Assembly: GCA_003488415.1 (NCBI GenBank)
Contig: DNLQ01000078.1
Span: 1 to 10,040 of the forward strand
Source of the DNA: Ruminococcus sp.
GTDB lineage: Bacteria; Bacillota; Clostridia; Oscillospirales; Ruminococcaceae
DNA length: 10,040 bases
Direction of reading: 5' to 3'
Each line of letters begins with the position of its first letter. The stretch's first letter is position 1. Shown one piece after another: positions 7,198 through 10,040 of the stretch. The position numbers were made by a program, and so were the translations under genes. A model generated the notes under the pieces. It saw only the letters and a program-made list of their open reading frames with translations. It searched no databases and had not been told where the DNA came from.

Positions 7198-7235
7198 AAA
7201 GGCTTCCGGATGCAATCCGGAAGCCTTTATTTTTT
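7198..7235. terminator. Strong, near-symmetric intrinsic terminator between convergent genes
   Basis: A perfect 14-bp stem (7198-7211 with 7215-7228) around a 3-base loop GCA is followed by an A and six Ts (7230-7235). On the plus strand it ends the cca-to-dockerin run 9 bases after its last stop. On the minus strand the stem is followed by TTTTGTAATTGTTT, a weaker T-rich tail, so it may also end the glycoside hydrolase gene, whose stop is at 7244-7246. Confidence 0.93.
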
Positions 7236-7243
7236 ATGTCATC

Positions 7244-9823
7244 TCACTTCCCAAGAAGGAAATTACTGAGTCCTGTAAGGTCACTTTCGGTATAATCTCC
7301 GCTGCCGGATGCAATACTGCTCCGGATAAGCGTCAGGTCGAATACGCTCCAGCGTCCGTCCTTGTCTGCGTCCCAGTCCGGAACAGTACAGGGATAACCG
7401 TACAGCGAAAGCTCGTTCATCGCACCGTCCTTCTTTACTATCTTCAGACAGTCCGTAGGTGCTGAATCATCAGTCATAGTTACTGCACGGTACATATATC
7501 CGCCAAGGTCGCTGCTCCACAGCAGCTTGTCAGTATGAGCATCATACACCTCTATACCGCCTTTTCCGAAGGTATCGTATACCGCAAAACCGTTGAATAC
7601 ATAGCTGCGGTCAAAATGTGCGTAGGCTGTAATGCCGGAAACTGTTACGTCAGTTGATGGTGTTTTGAGTCCGGAAGTGTCTCCGTAAACGGGATCCGGC
7701 ATGGTATCAGGCTCGTCAAACATACGATAAAACTGTCTGAGTGTCTTATCCTCAGGCTCTTTATCCAGCTTTGCTGAAGCTCCGCTACCGTCAGAGTCAA
7801 GTGATATGCTCACCGGTCTTATCATTGCATTCCTGTTATCTATTATTGTTACAGGTGAATCAGTAAAGGTAACGTATACCGGATCCTCACTGACATCCAG
7901 AGTTACCTTTCCGCTGTTTACCGGCAGCTCCTTTGATGTTCCTTCAGCACTGTCGGATGGTACGGTAAGATAAGCATACTTTCTGCCTTCTGCACTCAGT
8001 GTGTATCCCTTCACTGTCTTATCGGTATTTGTTGGCGAATAGGCACATTTTATCACATCACTGCCGCTGCTGTCAAATATCTGCACGGTCACTCCGCCGG
8101 AACCTGATGTTCCTGTCCAGCGTGCATCCTTCAGTGTATGTGTCATACATGAAAGGGCGTACCATGCCTGCTTCTTATTCCACTCGCCCTTGCCGGTGAC
8201 AAGTCCGGAGTTGTAGTATACTCCCTCACCTTCATCCCGCAGCTGGAACTTGGTTATCCTGTCAGCCCCTGCGGCTATGGCGGTGAGATAAGTCCTTGCT
8301 ACTCTCTGGGCATATTTCTCCTGATATACCTTGTTGTCATGATTGTCAGTACCCTCGGTCTCGCAGTCTCCCATCGGCACTTCAAACTCTGAGATCCAAA
8401 GCTCTGTTCCCGGTGCGTTCTTATCTATCCATTGTTTCAGCCCCGTTATGGTTTCCTCCAGTGAGCTGTCCTCAACACAATAATCGTCAGGTCCGATATG
8501 TACGTTGATTATATCCACCGCAAACATACCGTCTGATCGGTTGTAATCAAACCACAGCTTCATTTCGTCAAGATACTGAATCATCGTGGAATATCCTACA
8601 AGTCCGCCCATTGCAAGACGAAAATCCGGATCTGCGGTATGTACTCCGGCATTAGGGATAGTACCCTCGTGACCGTCGTAGTCGGCGGAACACATAGCTG
8701 CAAGCTCATAGGGTGTGAAATAGTTTGCCTTGCCCGCCCAGCTCTTGTTAGGCTCATTGGAATTCTCAAGAGCGTCAAGCAGTCCCATACCTATGCGTAC
8801 TTCCTGAGCATCTGTGATGTTTATGGTATCCGGCGGCACATCGGTATTGCTTCCATAGCGTGCAGCAACCTGGTACATAGCCTGGGCATGGACTGCATAG
8901 CTTGCCGGATCAAGTGTGTCTGCACCTGCCGGGACAGGTATCTCCGCAGCCTTTTCTCCGCCCGAGATCGCTGTGCTTCCGCCCTGGAAGCAGGGTATCG
9001 CACTTATTCCGTGCTTCTTCAGCACCGTATAATATGCGTCCATATCACCCCATGTTCCCTGTGTGAACTTTACCTTGCAGTCACTGTCCAGCAGCCAGCT
9101 CAGATTGTGATACTCACGGATATTACCCGCAGCCATCATTGCTGTTATCGGATCATCAATAAAGGCATTGAAGCCTGCACGCTGACCGGCAGTAAGCGGC
9201 TTTGAGGACTGCTTTTCCACCGGTGCTGTCTTAGCTTTCTGTTTATCGGTAAGGTCAGAATCCTTATATCCGTATATTGCCAGCTCAGCTACTCCGCTGT
9301 CGCAATAATCGGAACTGAAATGCAGATACCGTGTGGATCTTGGTTTCTCCAGATCCACAAGTCTCCATGAATTATAGGTGTCCATATTCACTTCAGCAAT
9401 GTCATGCCAACTGAACGGCTCTCCGTCGGATACAGTCCATGTGGGAGTGCCGTTTGTATCGAGGAAAGCTATGTCGGTAATGACATAGTTTGCTCCTAAG
9501 TCCATGTAAAAAGCAGCAGGTCCGTATTCCATCTGCTGATTAGGAGTCCAGTTGTCACGGGATGTACTCTTCCACACATCGTCAGCAACTTTAAAATTAT
9601 CCGGGTATTCCGGCACCTTGTCCTGATCGTCAAAGAGATATGCTGCATCACGCAGATATGTTCCCTTGCTCAGATGCACAAAATTCTCATCGTGTATCAC
9701 AAAACGTCTGACTTCAAGCAGATGCGGTATCGGATCGGATGCCGCTGCCCCTGCCGGGAATAAGACTGTTCCGGAGATAAGTGTTCCGGAAACGGCTATA
9801 GCTGCCAGTTTTGCTGCTTTCAT
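7244..9823 (-). CDS. Secreted modular glycoside hydrolase, clan GH-A barrel with discoidin-like modules and C-terminal dockerin
   Basis: This encodes 859 residues. The signal peptide (~1-28) has Lys2 and Lys5, a hydrophobic core and an AGAAAS cut region. Residues ~100-187 resemble an F5/8 (discoidin) module ending AELAIYGY. The catalytic barrel spans ~205-560: acid/base Glu357 sits in NSNEPNKSW, and the likely nucleophile Glu479 in ELWISEFEVP, the two landmarks of retaining clan GH-A enzymes. VHIGPDDY near 441 and the end of the barrel near QAWYAL fit. A beta-sandwich follows, then a second discoidin-like module (~715-811) ending NELSLYGY, and a dockerin at 816-859. The order suggests an extracellular polysaccharidase docked on a scaffoldin. 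I cannot name its GH family; GH39- or GH5-like are candidates. On the minus strand it begins 19 bp after the phenylacetate-CoA ligase stop, with AAAAGGA before the ATG. Confidence 0.85.
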   Translation of the reverse strand: MKAAKLAAIAVSGTLISGTVLFPAGAAASDPIPHLLEVRRFVIHDENFVHLSKGTYLRDAAYLFDDQDKVPEYPDNFKVADDVWKSTSRDNWTPNQQMEYGPAAFYMDLGANYVITDIAFLDTNGTPTWTVSDGEPFSWHDIAEVNMDTYNSWRLVDLEKPRSTRYLHFSSDYCDSGVAELAIYGYKDSDLTDKQKAKTAPVEKQSSKPLTAGQRAGFNAFIDDPITAMMAAGNIREYHNLSWLLDSDCKVKFTQGTWGDMDAYYTVLKKHGISAIPCFQGGSTAISGGEKAAEIPVPAGADTLDPASYAVHAQAMYQVAARYGSNTDVPPDTINITDAQEVRIGMGLLDALENSNEPNKSWAGKANYFTPYELAAMCSADYDGHEGTIPNAGVHTADPDFRLAMGGLVGYSTMIQYLDEMKLWFDYNRSDGMFAVDIINVHIGPDDYCVEDSSLEETITGLKQWIDKNAPGTELWISEFEVPMGDCETEGTDNHDNKVYQEKYAQRVARTYLTAIAAGADRITKFQLRDEGEGVYYNSGLVTGKGEWNKKQAWYALSCMTHTLKDARWTGTSGSGGVTVQIFDSSGSDVIKCAYSPTNTDKTVKGYTLSAEGRKYAYLTVPSDSAEGTSKELPVNSGKVTLDVSEDPVYVTFTDSPVTIIDNRNAMIRPVSISLDSDGSGASAKLDKEPEDKTLRQFYRMFDEPDTMPDPVYGDTSGLKTPSTDVTVSGITAYAHFDRSYVFNGFAVYDTFGKGGIEVYDAHTDKLLWSSDLGGYMYRAVTMTDDSAPTDCLKIVKKDGAMNELSLYGYPCTVPDWDADKDGRWSVFDLTLIRSSIASGSGDYTESDLTGLSNFLLGK
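7247..7378 (-). other. Divergent dockerin domain with one good and one degenerate calcium loop
   Basis: Residues 816-859. Loop 1, DWDADKDGRWSVFD, has D-x-D-x-D-G spacing, Ser at position 9 and Asp at 12, followed by the helix LTLIRSSI. Loop 2 can be aligned as IASGSGDYTESD: Gly6, Thr9 and Asp12 are kept, but the acidic residues at 1, 3 and 5 are Ile, Ser and Ser, so calcium binding there is doubtful. It ends LTGLSNFLLGK. The sequence differs strongly from the SSDAS-type dockerin of the neighbouring plus-strand protein. Confidence 0.75.
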
Positions 9824-9842
9824 TCACATCATTCCTTTTTTA

Positions 9843-10040
9843 TCAGTCGTAGCGCTCGTCTATTACACGGGCGGTCTTTTTCTCGCTTCTCGGGAGAACG
9901 CCTACCTCTACGACCTTCACAATAGGTGTAAATCCGATACGGCTCTTCACCTTTGCTGCTATACGCTCTGCTACTTCGTTAAAGTCGTAGTCACCTGTTG
10001 TCTCAACGTAGATACGCATGGTATCCTTGCCGTCAAGGTG
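9843..10040 (-). CDS. Phenylacetate-CoA ligase, C-terminal fragment (5' end outside window)
   Basis: Reading the minus strand from the window edge gives 65 residues ending in tandem stops TGA TAA. The fragment includes MRIYVETTGDYDFNEVAERI, VKSRIGFTPIVKVVEVGVLP and RSEKKTARVIDERYD. This matches the C-terminal cap domain of PaaK-type adenylate-forming ligases, where a VKSRIGVTP...LPRSEGKAKRV pattern is typical and the lysine in the KxxRV segment serves the adenylation reaction. The family activates phenylacetate or similar aryl acids to CoA thioesters with ATP. In anaerobic gut bacteria such genes often accompany indolepyruvate ferredoxin oxidoreductase; whether that is so here lies beyond the window. 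The substrate is not fixed by this fragment. Confidence 0.85.
   Translation of the reverse strand, partial: HLDGKDTMRIYVETTGDYDFNEVAERIAAKVKSRIGFTPIVKVVEVGVLPRSEKKTARVIDERYD

Noticed and set aside
8639..9205. Open plus-strand frame of 188 codons inside the glycoside hydrolase gene
   Set aside because: It is antisense to the catalytic barrel; the translation is Cys/Ile-rich without domains.
9824..9900. A separate minus-strand promoter for the glycoside hydrolase
   Set aside because: TGTAAT- and GATAAA-like boxes exist in the ligase 3' end, but no matching -35 at normal spacing was found.
1..10040. tRNA, rRNA, CRISPR, insertion sequence or toxin-antitoxin content
   Set aside because: No cloverleaf-like sequences, spaced repeats, transposase motifs or small paired genes were seen on reading either strand.

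Overview
The window looks like chromosomal DNA of a plant-fibre-degrading gut Clostridium relative, most likely a Ruminococcus or close kin. The evidence is two secreted proteins with C-terminal dockerin domains (one a clan GH-A glycoside hydrolase), a pyruvate formate-lyase activase, a Firmicutes-type CCA-adding enzyme with an HD domain, and Gram-positive style AAGGAGG ribosome binding sites and sigma-A promoters. This assignment is inferred from gene content, not from a search.

Layout: 1-2314 (+) holds the end of one ABC exporter half-transporter and a complete partner that overlaps it by 8 bp. The first has a degenerate nucleotide-binding domain and the second a consensus one, so the two should form an asymmetric heterodimeric exporter. 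A gap of about 230 bp, with no feature except a promoter at its far end, leads to a membrane-anchored protein with two helix-hairpin-helix modules (2548-3342, ComEA-like). A second sigma-A-type promoter (3365-3393) starts a tight run of four genes: CCA tRNA nucleotidyltransferase (3424-4749), pyruvate formate-lyase activase (4746-5486), MTA/SAH nucleosidase (5522-6199) and a secreted dockerin protein (6217-7188). The run ends at a strong hairpin terminator (7198-7235).

The terminator is symmetric and also faces the minus-strand gene 7244-9823, a secreted 859-residue modular glycoside hydrolase. That protein has a signal peptide, a discoidin-like module, a clan GH-A TIM barrel with a visible NEP acid/base motif and a W-I-S-E nucleophile motif, a second discoidin-like module, and a divergent dockerin. 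Only 19 bp upstream of it ends a gene cut by the window edge, the C-terminus of a phenylacetate-CoA ligase (9843-10040, minus).

The right half is probably a small piece of a cellulosome-type secretome. Two dockerin proteins of clearly different dockerin sequence converge on one terminator, and each sits at the distal end of a cytoplasmic metabolic transcription unit. The first three genes of the plus-strand run are general metabolism: tRNA maturation, activation of glycyl-radical pyruvate cleavage, and recycling of S-adenosylmethionine by-products. The activase is a radical-SAM enzyme, but MTAN acts on MTA, SAH and 5'-deoxyadenosine, the last being the radical-SAM by-product, so a functional link between pflA and mtnN is plausible. 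No tRNA, rRNA, CRISPR array, insertion sequence or phage gene was seen. I found no strong case for an entirely new system; the best leads are the unassigned domain of the 6217 protein and the family of the 7244 hydrolase.
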